Source: an uncultured Selenomonadales bacterium
Lineage (GTDB): Bacteria; Bacillota; Negativicutes; Acidaminococcales; Acidaminococcaceae
Direction of reading: 5' to 3'
NCBI GenBank assembly: GCA_900315345.1
Contig: OMYP01000010.1
Coordinates: 1 to 64,000, forward strand
Length of the DNA: 64,000 bases
The translations under genes were made by a program, and so were the position numbers. Positions within the stretch are counted from its first letter, which is position 1; every line of letters begins with the position of its first letter. This document shows positions 50,525-60,067 of the stretch, in pieces. Under the pieces are notes generated by a model that had not been told where the DNA came from, searched no databases, and saw nothing but the letters and a program-made list of their open reading frames with translations.

Positions 50525-52540
50525 ATGAAGCTGCAGGAACTGCCGGCTCGGGCCTACCTTGCGCACTTGCGCCGTCACCCGGTACCGGAACTTATGGATG
50601 AGGAGTGTGTAGCGGCGCTGGCCAACGTGGAGGCACAGTTTGGCGATACCATTACCCACGGTGCGGGGCTGGAAGTGCGGCTGGGCAATCCGGCACGGTT
50701 CGTGGATTACGTTATGTGCGTGGATCAGGACAGGATCCCTTCCATCCAATGTATCTGGTACGAGATAGACTATGCGGATTTTCTCCGGGGTGGGGAAATT
50801 GCGCCCTGCCTTTTCATCAATACATCTGATTATAAGCAGGAAGAAACGGATATACAGGATAAGGGCGTAGCGGAAGAAAACGGCACGCAACGGCGGGATA
50901 CGTCTCAGGCCGATGCTAAGGCAAAAGAATTCTGGGACAAGGTACTGCCTCCCTTTGCCGGGGAAAAACGGGCGGCCCGGCTCCGGGACCAGCTGGACAG
51001 GGTCATAGCCCTGCTGCCGCCGGATGCGACGGTCAAGCAGATTGGTACCATGTCGCCCCGGGGCGAGCTGGACATCCTCCGGCTTGTAGTCATTTTCCGC
51101 CAGTGGGACAACCTCTTTGTGTGGCTGCGGGAGGCGGGCTGGCCGGGGGATACACAGGCTATGGAGCAGGCGCTGCTTCCCTGGAAGGAATCCCAGGGTT
51201 ATGCCGTAAACGTTGATTTGGGCGAACAGGGCCTGTTGGAAAAGACGGGAATGGAAGTGTTCGGCCGCTGGCGCCATCCTTTGATTGTAGATAAATTTAT
51301 CAACCGTCTGGAAGAGTCGGGGCTCTGCCTTCCTTCCAAAGGGGCGGCGTTGCGGCGGTGGATCCGGATCCTGCCGGACGGCGAACCCTTCATCCAGACG
51401 CTGATTTCCTATTTTAAACTGAATTATGCCAAAGGACGCGTAACAGAGGCCAAGGCGTATCTGGAGCAGTCGCCCTACATTCACCATCACTATTTTTCCC
51501 ATTACGAGGGGCCTGTCCGTATGGACATGGAACTGACAGACGGAAAAACGGTGCTGCCGGAAGAAACGGCGCTGGCCCGGATTCGGGAGTGCAAAGAAAA
51601 CCGGGTGCCCGCAATCCGCTTTTATGGTGGTGAGAACTATGAGCCGTTGGAACGGATTCTGCAGGCCTGTAAGGCAGCAGACATTCGGGCGGAAATCGTG
51701 CTTTCTTTCCGGCAGAAAGCACAGGAAAATACAGGCGCTGCTCATGGGCAGAAAGAAAAACCACAGCCTGACCGTAGCCGTTTGGCTGCCATGGTGGAAA
51801 CGGGGGCGGACAGTTTCCTGATTGACATGGAAAACGATACAGATAAAACGGCTCTGGCTGTGCTGACTGTATTAAGGGAGTTGGGGGCCGCCAATGTGCA
51901 GGCGCGCTGGTTTATGCACAGCGCCAACGCCGGAAAACTGGCGGCGGTAGTAAATGCCGCGGAAGCATGCGGCGCCACGGAACTGATCGTAACCGGCATG
52001 AAGTCTTCCCGAAAAGCCAATGAAAACTTCCCGAGCCGTGAGCAGATAGCCGCCGCTGCTGAATTCATTAAGGACTACTGCAAGCTTAATGATAGAACTG
52101 AAAGTACACGGGAAAACGGAAACCGGGAAGTTGATTCGGATCAGACTTCAGAAAGTATTCCGCAACAAGTCGGAATGCAAATCGTTGTAGAATCCTGTTT
52201 TTCCCCATTGCGGGCTTACATGGAAGGCGAAGATCCGAAACGCAATGGCAACCGGGGGATCGAACGGGGCTGCGAGGCAGGACGTTCCTTTATGGCATTG
52301 CGGGCAGACGGCAGTTTTGCGCCCTGCCTGTATTGGCCGTGGGAAAATTCCGGCAGCGATGAGGGGAGCAAGGTGTTAAAGGAACTGACGGACTATTGGG
52401 AACAGTCCCCGGAGCTGCAGGTGTTGCGTGAAACGGAGGAGGACCGTCCGAGCTGCGCAGGCTGCTGTTATGAACGGCGCTGCCTGCCATGCCAGTCTTT
52501 GAAAGACAGCGCTTACCGTTGCCCGTTGCACAGGGATTGA
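50525..52540 (+). CDS. SPASM-domain protein with degenerate radical-SAM core, at NHLM export locus
   Basis: 671 residues. The C terminus (about 580-671) is a SPASM-like cysteine cluster: RGCEAGRSFMALRADGSFAPC, SCAGCCYERRCLPC and YRCP, as in peptide-modifying radical-SAM enzymes. The middle (about 330-520) has a TIM-barrel rhythm (RIRECKENRVPAIRFYGGENY, ILQACKAADIRAEIVLSF). The CxxxCxxC cluster expected at its start is absent: the region reads HYEGPVRMDMELTDG. The N-terminal ~250 residues are unrecognised. GTCAGGAG precedes the start. It is probably a non-catalytic paralogue, or uses its auxiliary cluster only. Confidence 0.6.
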   Translation: MKLQELPARAYLAHLRRHPVPELMDEECVAALANVEAQFGDTITHGAGLEVRLGNPARFVDYVMCVDQDRIPSIQCIWYEIDYADFLRGGEIAPCLFINTSDYKQEETDIQDKGVAEENGTQRRDTSQADAKAKEFWDKVLPPFAGEKRAARLRDQLDRVIALLPPDATVKQIGTMSPRGELDILRLVVIFRQWDNLFVWLREAGWPGDTQAMEQALLPWKESQGYAVNVDLGEQGLLEKTGMEVFGRWRHPLIVDKFINRLEESGLCLPSKGAALRRWIRILPDGEPFIQTLISYFKLNYAKGRVTEAKAYLEQSPYIHHHYFSHYEGPVRMDMELTDGKTVLPEETALARIRECKENRVPAIRFYGGENYEPLERILQACKAADIRAEIVLSFRQKAQENTGAAHGQKEKPQPDRSRLAAMVETGADSFLIDMENDTDKTALAVLTVLRELGAANVQARWFMHSANAGKLAAVVNAAEACGATELIVTGMKSSRKANENFPSREQIAAAAEFIKDYCKLNDRTESTRENGNREVDSDQTSESIPQQVGMQIVVESCFSPLRAYMEGEDPKRNGNRGIERGCEAGRSFMALRADGSFAPCLYWPWENSGSDEGSKVLKELTDYWEQSPELQVLRETEEDRPSCAGCCYERRCLPCQSLKDSAYRCPLHRD

Positions 52541-52658
52541 CGGATGAAGAACACTCCGCTTTTCAGGAACTGATTAACAGTCTTGTTTTTTTATAAATAT
52601 TTTGCAAATAAATTACAGCTTCTCCAGCCTGTTTTGAACAATAAAAATAAAGAGAACC

Positions 52659-52696
52659 AAAAGGCTTTACGTACAGTTTTGCGTAAAGCCTTTTTT
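52659..52696 (+). terminator. intrinsic terminator after the SPASM-protein gene
   Basis: Stem aaaaggctttacg / cgtaaagcctttttt around a 10-base loop. Confidence 0.9.
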
Positions 52697-52722
52697 ACTT
52701 AACTTGTTCATTGTGCTATAAT
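52694..52722 (+). promoter_or_regulatory. promoter of the NHLM export operon
   Basis: TTTACT (52694-52699), 17-base spacer, perfect TATAAT (52717-52722), about 100 bases before the first export gene. Confidence 0.6.
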
Positions 52723-52823
52723 AAATCAATATGGAAATATGCGGATTTATTCAACGGGTCACGCATGTTGCGGCAAAGCAGGATGTAGAGATCTGGTTAT
52801 AAAGGGTATAAGAGAGGTCTGTT

Positions 52824-53993
52824 ATGAAAAAGTATTTTATGATAGGGCTGGGTATTGTATTGGCCCTGTCGCTGACCATAATATTATACGGCGCGTGGCT
52901 CAATGACCGTGGCGAATTCCAAATTGCCAAACGCATGAGCGAACGGAGCATGGAACTGCAGGGAACCAAAGCTTCTGTGCGGATGATCCGCCCGCGCTTC
53001 AGGCTGCAGACAGTCAACTTTTTCTCAAAAGATATGACGGATGCCGTGGCTTTGTCTGAGGGGCGTATTATCGAATGCGTAGCCCCTAAGGGAAGTCTTG
53101 TAAAAAAAGGCGATACGATCTTTATTATTAAAAATGAAGAGCTGCCGTTGAAAATCAAGCAGGCGGAGTCCAATATCCTAAGCGCCCGGGCGGAAAAGCA
53201 TAGTAGGGAAAACCAGTATAAACGGTTTCTCTTGCTGAAGGATAAGGATGCTATCTCCGCCCAGCAGTTTGACGATGCGGAAGCGGCGTACCATGCGGCG
53301 GTGGGGCAGCTTGAGGTGGCGGAAGCCCAACTGGGAAACCTGCGCATTCAGGAAGAACGCCAGAAGGTTATTGCGCCGCTGGACGGTAAGGTACTGATGC
53401 TGTACAGGCAGCAGGGCGCCTATGTGCAGGGCGGTATGTCCCTGGCTCTTGTAGGCGATTTCAGAAAACTGTATTTTTCCACGGCCTTAAACGATACGCT
53501 GGCCCAGCATATTACAGTAGGGCAGGAAGTGGAAATGATTTTCAGCAATAAGGACTTCAAAAAAGTGTATGACGCTAATTTTGCGGCGGGAAATCTGGGA
53601 GACAGACAGACTTTTATCGCATCCATAGCGGAAATTACGCCGCCTCTTTCCCAGCCGGCAGTCATGCGAAATGTGATATGGCAGGCTGACAATGGGGCGG
53701 GGCTGCTGGAGCCCCAGACCTACGGTGATGTAAGCCTGCAGGCCCGACAGGCCTATGAAGCGCTGACCGTACCTCTGGCCGCTATGATCGACAGCAGTAA
53801 TAACAGTCTGTATGTTGTGAAAAGTGATAATACCCTTGAAAAACGTGACGTGAAGACCGGTAGTAACGACGGAACTTATATTGAGGTGCTGGAAGGATTA
53901 TCGACAGGTGATGTAGTGGTAACTTCCGGCGCCGAAGGTCTGAAGAGCGGAATGCGGGTAACAGTGTCGGTACAAGGAGGTGACGGGAAGTGA
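52824..53993 (+). CDS. periplasmic adaptor (membrane fusion) protein, HlyD/RND type
   Basis: 389 residues. One N-terminal membrane helix (about 7-25), a split biotinyl-lipoyl domain (IIECVAPKGSLVKKGDTIFIIKNEE and VIAPLDGKVLMLYRQQGAYVQGG), a coiled-coil hairpin (QAESNILSARAEKHSRENQYKRFLLLKD...DDAEAAYHAAVGQLEVAEAQL), and a beta-barrel/MP domain ending SGMRVTVSV. It links an inner-membrane exporter to an outer-membrane channel. It is the first gene of the export operon and overlaps the next gene by 4 bases (GTGA). Confidence 0.85.
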   Translation: MKKYFMIGLGIVLALSLTIILYGAWLNDRGEFQIAKRMSERSMELQGTKASVRMIRPRFRLQTVNFFSKDMTDAVALSEGRIIECVAPKGSLVKKGDTIFIIKNEELPLKIKQAESNILSARAEKHSRENQYKRFLLLKDKDAISAQQFDDAEAAYHAAVGQLEVAEAQLGNLRIQEERQKVIAPLDGKVLMLYRQQGAYVQGGMSLALVGDFRKLYFSTALNDTLAQHITVGQEVEMIFSNKDFKKVYDANFAAGNLGDRQTFIASIAEITPPLSQPAVMRNVIWQADNGAGLLEPQTYGDVSLQARQAYEALTVPLAAMIDSSNNSLYVVKSDNTLEKRDVKTGSNDGTYIEVLEGLSTGDVVVTSGAEGLKSGMRVTVSVQGGDGK

Positions 53994-54946
53994 CAAATGA
54001 CCAGATCTTTAACCAGAAGGCACTGGACAAGCTTCGTTCACCGGATAAACTGGACAGCATGATCCGTATTACCGGTCCGGTAGGCTGGATGGGGCTGGTT
54101 GCAGTAGCTGTCCTATGCTTTGCTATCGTTCTGTGGTCTGTGTACGGTTCCTTTACGGAAAAGGCGGATGGCCAGGGACTGATTCTGGATTCGGCAGGCA
54201 TGGTGACCGTGACCCATGCATCGGCGGGAAAAGTTACGGATGTTTATGTAGTACCCGGCAACCTTGTGAAAAAGGGCGACCTGATCGGACGGGTGGAACA
54301 GCCGGAAGCGTCGGCGGACATGCGTATGGCCGAGTACGGGACGGGACTTGCCACGGACGACAGGGATCTCCAGAGCCGTGTGTATCAGTATGACGCAATG
54401 CGGCATCAGCAGACGGCCCGGGAAAATATTTACTGTGATTATGACGGTATTGTAAGCGAGGTAATGGTTAGGGAAGGCCAGATCATTTCTGCCGGGTCTT
54501 CCATATGTGCTGTGCGGCTGACCCAGGACCGGGAGGATATGGTAGGCGTATTCTATATTCCTGTGGACCAGGGGAAACGGGTGGAACCCGGCATGACGAT
54601 CCAGCTGGCCCCAAATGGGACGGATGTTAGCAAGACAGGCAGCCTGATCGGCATCGTGAAAAGTGTTTCCCAGTTCCCGATTTCCGCGGAGGGCGTGAAC
54701 AAGGCCGTGGGCAATGCCCAGCTGGCCCAGTATATCCTGTCCAAGGTGGGGGGCGCTGCGGCAGAAATCAAATTCGAACTGGTAAAGGATCCGGAATCTG
54801 AATCGGGTTATCTGTGGACATCCGTTGTAGGGCGTCATAAGCCGATTACTCCGGGCAGTTACTGTACCGGTTCTATTGTCATTGAGCGGCAGCCGCCAAT
54901 TGAGAAAGTCTTTTACAAGATCAGCCAGTTGCTGAGAAGCCGGTGA
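53990..54946 (+). CDS. NHLM system secretion protein (HlyD-like adaptor)
   Basis: 318 residues starting at GTG inside the previous stop codon. One N-terminal membrane segment (WMGLVAVAVLCFAIVLWSVYG). The lipoyl-like halves are VTHASAGKVTDVYVVPGNLVKKGDLIGRVEQPEA and IYCDYDGIVSEVMVREGQIISAGSSICAV, with only a short coil between them. This matches the short adaptor of NHLM (nitrile-hydratase-leader microcin) export systems. It should work with the two ABC proteins that follow. Confidence 0.8.
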   Translation: MTNDQIFNQKALDKLRSPDKLDSMIRITGPVGWMGLVAVAVLCFAIVLWSVYGSFTEKADGQGLILDSAGMVTVTHASAGKVTDVYVVPGNLVKKGDLIGRVEQPEASADMRMAEYGTGLATDDRDLQSRVYQYDAMRHQQTARENIYCDYDGIVSEVMVREGQIISAGSSICAVRLTQDREDMVGVFYIPVDQGKRVEPGMTIQLAPNGTDVSKTGSLIGIVKSVSQFPISAEGVNKAVGNAQLAQYILSKVGGAAAEIKFELVKDPESESGYLWTSVVGRHKPITPGSYCTGSIVIERQPPIEKVFYKISQLLRSR

Positions 54947-54950
54947 GTTT

Positions 54951-57170
54951 ATGGATATAAGAGAACGGATCCGGCAGTTTTTTGCCGGAAAGGAACGTGT
55001 CCAGGTTCCCACGATCCTGCAGATGGAAGCTACGGAATGCGGCGCTGCTTCACTGGGAATGATCCTGGCCTATTACGGGCGCTGGCTTCCGTTGGAAGTG
55101 TTGCGGCAGGAATGCGGCGTGACCCGGGACGGCAGCAATGCGGATAACCTGCTGAAAGCAGCCCGGCGTCAGGGCTGCGTAGCCAAGGCCTTCGCAGGCC
55201 GCAGCCAGGTGCTGCGCAAAAAAGAATTCCCGTTGATTCTGTTCTGGGAATTCAATCATTTCCTGGTTCTGGAAGGGTTCCAGGGAGATACGGTGTACCT
55301 GAACGATCCGGCTATGGGTCGCAGGACGGTGCCCTGGAATGAGTTTTTGGAATCTTATACCGGTGTATATATGAAAATTACGCCGGGTGAAAACTTCAAA
55401 CCTGAAGGGGAACCTTACAGTATTGTCAAAACGGTGGCAGCCAAGCTCAGGGAGGACAAGTGGGCTCTTACCTTCCTGATGGTGCTGGGGCTCTGCATGA
55501 TCATTCCGGGACTGGCCGTCCCGGTCATGGGGCAGATTTTTATTGATGATATTTTTTCCCTGAAGCATCCGGAGTGGATCTTGAAGCTGCTTTACTCCAT
55601 GCTTGGGGTCATGGTACTGTTGGGCTTGATGACGGCCATGCGGGCGGCGGTCCTGACATACTGGCAGAAAAAGCTGACCATTGCGGATTCTTCCGGCTTC
55701 TTCTGGCATGTCTTGCGTCTGCCGGTGGCTTTTTTCCAGCAGCGTTATGCGGCAGATGTGGCTTCCCGCATCCAGTACAACGAAGATAATGCGGAAGTAC
55801 TGTCCAATCAGGCTGCTACGGCAATCCTGGATCTTCTGATCGCGCTGTTTTATCTGGCATTGCTGTTCCAGTACAGTGTACCTCTTACACTGATTGGCAT
55901 TTCGGTCAGTGTTGTCAACATTTTGGTATTTCTTTATATGCGCCGCCGTCAGGCCGACCTGATCAAACGCATCCAGCAGGATGCGTCCAAGGCTTATGGG
56001 GTGCTGATGAGCGGGCTGATGATGATCGAGAGCATCAAGGCCGACGGCAACGAAGGGGATTTGTTTGCAAAATGGGCAGGCTATGAGGCCAAGGCCACCG
56101 TCGCCAAGCAGGAAATGAAGTTATGGGCTATGAAAGTAAAGCTGCTGCCCCTTCTGCTGGCCGGGATAAACAGCGCCCTGATCATGACGGTAGGCGGCTT
56201 TTCCATCATGGAAGGCGTAATGACCGCCGGTATTTACATGGCCTTTAACAATTTGATCGGAAAATTCCAGGAACCTGTGCAGAAGCTTCTGCAACTGGGG
56301 GCTATGCTGCAAAATACGGAAATGCAGATGCAGAGGCTGGATGATGTGCGGCGTTATAAAATCGACAGCCTGAATTATCCGGACGATAGCCAGACGGTCA
56401 GCTTTACGGGAAAGCGGCTTTCGGGCGAGGTCACCATGAAAGATGTAAGCTTTGGTTACAGCCCGCTGGATCCGCCGCTGCTGGAACATTTTGACCTGCA
56501 CCTTGAGCCGGGTCGCTGGGTTGCCGTTGTGGGCGCCTCGGGCAGCGGTAAAAGTACCATGGCTAAAATTGTGGCGGGGTTGTATGAAGAGTGGTCCGGC
56601 GAAGTGCTGTTTGACGGGGTAAAGCGCCGGGAGATCCCCCGTTCCGTGATTGTCAATTCGGTTTCCATGGTGGATCAGGATGTATTCCAGATCACGGGAA
56701 CCGTGCGGGAAAATATTACGTTGTTTGATAAATCCATACCCTTTGCCGATGTGGTCCAGGCGGCGCAGGATGCCTGCATCCATGAGGATATCCTGAAGCT
56801 GCGGGGCGGGTATGAAGCGGAAGTAGCGGAAGGCGGTATGAATTTCAGCGGCGGCCAGCGGCAGCGGCTGGAAATTGCCCGGGCTCTTGCCATGAATCCA
56901 TCGCTGCTGATTCTGGATGAAGCCACCAGCGCCATTGACCCTATGACAGAACTGAAGTGTCTGGACAATATCAGGCGGCGGGGCTGTTCCTGTTTCATCG
57001 TGGCCCACCGTCTTTCTACAATACGTGATGCGGATGAGATCATTGTGCTGGAAAAGGGTAAAGTAGCAGAGCGTGGGACCCATCGCCAGCTCATGGAGCA
57101 AGATGGGCCTTATCGCCGGTTGATTGAAGAACGCGAACAGAAGGAAAAAGACGGGCAGGGACTTGACTGA
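54951..57170 (+). CDS. NHLM/NHLP family peptidase-containing ABC exporter
   Basis: 739 residues in three parts. A C39 peptidase domain (about 17-140) has the catalytic Cys in MEATECGAASLGM, His in EFNHFLVLEGF and Asp in YLNDPAMG. Six membrane helices span about 165-450. An ATPase has Walker A GASGSGKSTM, signature FSGGQRQRLEIARAL, Walker B LLILDEATSA and H-loop VAHRLST. It cleaves leader peptides after a double glycine and exports the core. Family reference: the first ABC protein of NHLM systems. It overlaps the next gene (TGATG). Confidence 0.88.
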   Translation: MDIRERIRQFFAGKERVQVPTILQMEATECGAASLGMILAYYGRWLPLEVLRQECGVTRDGSNADNLLKAARRQGCVAKAFAGRSQVLRKKEFPLILFWEFNHFLVLEGFQGDTVYLNDPAMGRRTVPWNEFLESYTGVYMKITPGENFKPEGEPYSIVKTVAAKLREDKWALTFLMVLGLCMIIPGLAVPVMGQIFIDDIFSLKHPEWILKLLYSMLGVMVLLGLMTAMRAAVLTYWQKKLTIADSSGFFWHVLRLPVAFFQQRYAADVASRIQYNEDNAEVLSNQAATAILDLLIALFYLALLFQYSVPLTLIGISVSVVNILVFLYMRRRQADLIKRIQQDASKAYGVLMSGLMMIESIKADGNEGDLFAKWAGYEAKATVAKQEMKLWAMKVKLLPLLLAGINSALIMTVGGFSIMEGVMTAGIYMAFNNLIGKFQEPVQKLLQLGAMLQNTEMQMQRLDDVRRYKIDSLNYPDDSQTVSFTGKRLSGEVTMKDVSFGYSPLDPPLLEHFDLHLEPGRWVAVVGASGSGKSTMAKIVAGLYEEWSGEVLFDGVKRREIPRSVIVNSVSMVDQDVFQITGTVRENITLFDKSIPFADVVQAAQDACIHEDILKLRGGYEAEVAEGGMNFSGGQRQRLEIARALAMNPSLLILDEATSAIDPMTELKCLDNIRRRGCSCFIVAHRLSTIRDADEIIVLEKGKVAERGTHRQLMEQDGPYRRLIEEREQKEKDGQGLD

Positions 57171-59923
57171 TGCCGGATTTGAGAGGAGAAACGCTGATGA
57201 AGCTGGTTTCGGGTGAGCGTTTCCGCTTGTCGGATGAAAATAAATATATACGAATGGTCTCCGGAAGGCTGGAGGTCTATGCTGTTACGCGCAAAAAAGT
57301 TTCTTTCCGCCAGATTTTCCTGATGGAACTGAAGGCGGGGGAGGCTGCCTTTCCGTCCATGGACGAATTCGAACAGATCGATATACAAGTCTATGCGGTA
57401 GATGACAGCGAGCTGGAAGAAGTGTCTTTTGGGGATACAGATGACCGGACGCTTTTGCCGCTGATGCGTAACTGGTTCCGGATGCTGCTGGACCAGTCCT
57501 GGCTGCGGTTGCTGGCTGACCGGGGCGATGAGGTGCTGCAAAAATGGGAAAACGGTTCTGTGCTTTCAAAAACTGCGGGTTCCCATTCCGAACTGATTGA
57601 GGACTTTATCGATAACGAAGGCATTTTTTCCATGTTGCTGGGCCTTCGTTTTACCTCGCAGGACGAACAGCTTTCCCAGCAGATGGCAAACCGGGCGAAG
57701 CAGAAATACCGCCTGATGGATGAAACGATATCATTGTTGCTGGGTGGGAATGCAGCACCTGTGGGAGAATTCTCTACAGGCAGTGACGCGCTGGGGGACG
57801 CTGTGTTCATCGTCCGTTGTATTGCCCAAAAACTGAAGATGCCCGTTGATGATGTCAGCGTTTCGCCGGTGCTGGCGCGAAAACTGGACCGGCAGGGACT
57901 GTTGCGTCATCTTGTGAAAAAGGGCGGTATGCAGATGCGGCCCATCCGTCTGGAAAAGGACTGGTTCACCGGCGACAGCGGCGTGATGCTGGGGTATTAT
58001 GGGGAAAAGCAGGAACTTGCAGCCCTTGTACCGGACACTCCGGTGAGCTATCGCATGATTACAGGCACAAATCCCGAGGGGGCGCCTGTTACGGCAGAAA
58101 CGGCGGCCCTGCTGAACGTGAATGCGTTTATGTGTTATCCGGGCATGCCGGCCCATAAACTTTCCGTGAAAGAGTTTTTCCGCTTCCTGCTGCGTCATTG
58201 CTGGAAACCGGACTGGCAGAGCATTCTTCTGGTCAGCTTCGTGGCCGGGCTGATCCCCCTGATCACACCGGTCATTACGGAAACCATGTTTAAAGATATG
58301 ATTCCCATACTGGATCGAAAAGGTCTTGCCACGGTGACCCAGGTGGCGATGGTGGCAGGCTTTACCACGGTAGCGCTAACGACAGTGCGGTCTGTTGCGC
58401 TGCTGCGCCTTTCTGCTTCGGCGGATACGAAGGTTAAGCCCGCCCTTGTGAGCCGTCTGCTGAACCTGCCGGTAAAATTCTTCCGCTCCTTCCAGTCGGG
58501 GGAACTGGCCAGCCGCATGATGGGCATGGAAACGATGATCCAGCTGATCTCTGAAGAAACCCTGGGCGTCATATTCAGTTTTGTCTTTTCTTTCTGGAGC
58601 CTGGCGCTGATGTGCTATTACAGCGTGAAACTGACAGCGGTGGCCATCGGGATATGGCTGCTTTATCTTGCGGTAGTCGGTTTTATTCTGCGCCGTCTTG
58701 TCATTGCCCAGCGGCAGATGACCCAGGCGAAGAATGCAACCCAGGGAATTTTGCAGCAGATCTTTACCGGTCTGGTCAAATTCCGCGTGCGGGGCGCGGA
58801 AGAGCAGGCCTATCATCTTTGGGGTGAAAAATTTGCCGCTGAATGGAAATGGGATTATGCGGTCCGTTGGCTGAAAAATTACAATACCATTATTGCGGCA
58901 GTGCAGCCTGTGCTGCTGTCCCTGCTGCTGTACTATTTTGGGATCCGCGAGCTGGCAAATGCGGCGGCTGACGCAGCGGCCCAGGCGAATCCGATCAATA
59001 CGGCCCTGGGTGAGAGCACTGCGCTGACCGTTGCTGGATTTATTGCTTTCCAGGCGGCTTATTCGTCCTTCAATACGTCCATGAATGCCGTCATTCCTGT
59101 AATTGAACAGCTTTCCATCGTACGGCCCCTGCTGGAAAACCTGAAGCCTGTGCTGGAAACGGAGCCGGAAAGCTCGGATGAAAGACCGGACGCGGAAGTT
59201 CTTTCGGGCGCTGTGGAAGTTCGCGATCTCCGTTTTGCTTACGAGCCGGGACTGCCGGAAGTATTAAAGGGAGTCAGCTTCCGTATCGCCGCCGGGGAAC
59301 ATGTAGCTATTGTGGGCAAGTCCGGCTGCGGTAAATCTACGCTGATCCGCCTGCTGCTGGGCTTTGAAAAACCTCTCGGGGGTGCGGTGTACTATGATGG
59401 TCAGGACCTGGCGGAAATCAATGCTGCTTCCGTCCGTTCCCAGCTGGGCGTTGTCATGCAGAACGGACAGCTGATGACCGGGGATATTTTTCATAATATT
59501 GTGGGGGTCAATGACCTGACCATGGACGATGCCTGGGCAGCGGCTGAAGCAGTGGGAATTGCGCAGGATATCCGGGAGATGCCCATGCAGATGCAGACCA
59601 TCATCAGTGAAGGCAGCACCAATATTTCCGGCGGACAACGCCAGCGCATCCTCCTTGCCCGGGCCCTGGCCATGAAGCCGCCCATCATCATCTGCGACGA
59701 AGCTACCAGCGCCCTGGATAACCGGAGCCAGGCCATTGTCACAAACAGCCTGGACAAGATGAAAGCAACCCGCATTGTGGTAGCCCACCGTCTTTCCACC
59801 ATACGCAACGCAGACCGCATCATTGTGCTGGATAAGGGCCGCGTTGCGGAAAGCGGGACCTTTGACGAACTGGTGGCAATGAATGGAATATTTACTTCCA
59901 TGGTGAAGCGGCAGCTGGCGTGA
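57170..59923 (+). CDS. NHLM/NHLP family ABC permease/ATPase without peptidase
   Basis: 917 residues. The N-terminal ~340 residues lack a C39 domain and carry the extra cyclic-nucleotide-binding-like and helical region typical of the second NHLM ABC protein. The membrane domain covers about 345-640. The ATPase has Walker A GKSGCGKSTL, signature ISGGQRQRILLARAL, Walker B IIICDEATSA and VAHRLST. It probably forms a heterodimer with the peptidase-ABC protein. ATG 57170 overlaps the previous stop; ATG 57197, with GAGGAG about 10 bases upstream, is an equally good start. Confidence 0.88.
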   Translation: MPDLRGETLMKLVSGERFRLSDENKYIRMVSGRLEVYAVTRKKVSFRQIFLMELKAGEAAFPSMDEFEQIDIQVYAVDDSELEEVSFGDTDDRTLLPLMRNWFRMLLDQSWLRLLADRGDEVLQKWENGSVLSKTAGSHSELIEDFIDNEGIFSMLLGLRFTSQDEQLSQQMANRAKQKYRLMDETISLLLGGNAAPVGEFSTGSDALGDAVFIVRCIAQKLKMPVDDVSVSPVLARKLDRQGLLRHLVKKGGMQMRPIRLEKDWFTGDSGVMLGYYGEKQELAALVPDTPVSYRMITGTNPEGAPVTAETAALLNVNAFMCYPGMPAHKLSVKEFFRFLLRHCWKPDWQSILLVSFVAGLIPLITPVITETMFKDMIPILDRKGLATVTQVAMVAGFTTVALTTVRSVALLRLSASADTKVKPALVSRLLNLPVKFFRSFQSGELASRMMGMETMIQLISEETLGVIFSFVFSFWSLALMCYYSVKLTAVAIGIWLLYLAVVGFILRRLVIAQRQMTQAKNATQGILQQIFTGLVKFRVRGAEEQAYHLWGEKFAAEWKWDYAVRWLKNYNTIIAAVQPVLLSLLLYYFGIRELANAAADAAAQANPINTALGESTALTVAGFIAFQAAYSSFNTSMNAVIPVIEQLSIVRPLLENLKPVLETEPESSDERPDAEVLSGAVEVRDLRFAYEPGLPEVLKGVSFRIAAGEHVAIVGKSGCGKSTLIRLLLGFEKPLGGAVYYDGQDLAEINAASVRSQLGVVMQNGQLMTGDIFHNIVGVNDLTMDDAWAAAEAVGIAQDIREMPMQMQTIISEGSTNISGGQRQRILLARALAMKPPIIICDEATSALDNRSQAIVTNSLDKMKATRIVVAHRLSTIRNADRIIVLDKGRVAESGTFDELVAMNGIFTSMVKRQLA

Positions 59924-60067
59924 CGGAAAGGCCGCTGAACCTGGGAATCCGTAAAAGCCCTTAGGGGAACGAATGTTTCGGAGCGACAGAAACCAAAATA
60001 ATAATGTGATATAATTACATATCAGGTTAATTTCACTCTCACAATATAAATTACAGGAGGCATTGCC

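Larger units (their letters stand above)
52541..52823. other. region between the SPASM-protein gene and the export genes
   Basis: Holds the terminator at 52659-52696 and a promoter (TTTACT, 17 bases, TATAAT at 52717-52722). A 23-codon ORF at 52731-52802 lacks a ribosome-binding site (ATG at the expected transcript start, so possibly leaderless). I saw no GG-type leader peptide gene. Confidence 0.45.

Noticed and set aside
52566..52582. Third MITE end (aggaactgattaa)
   Set aside because: Only one short partial end matches, with no partner inverted repeat nearby.
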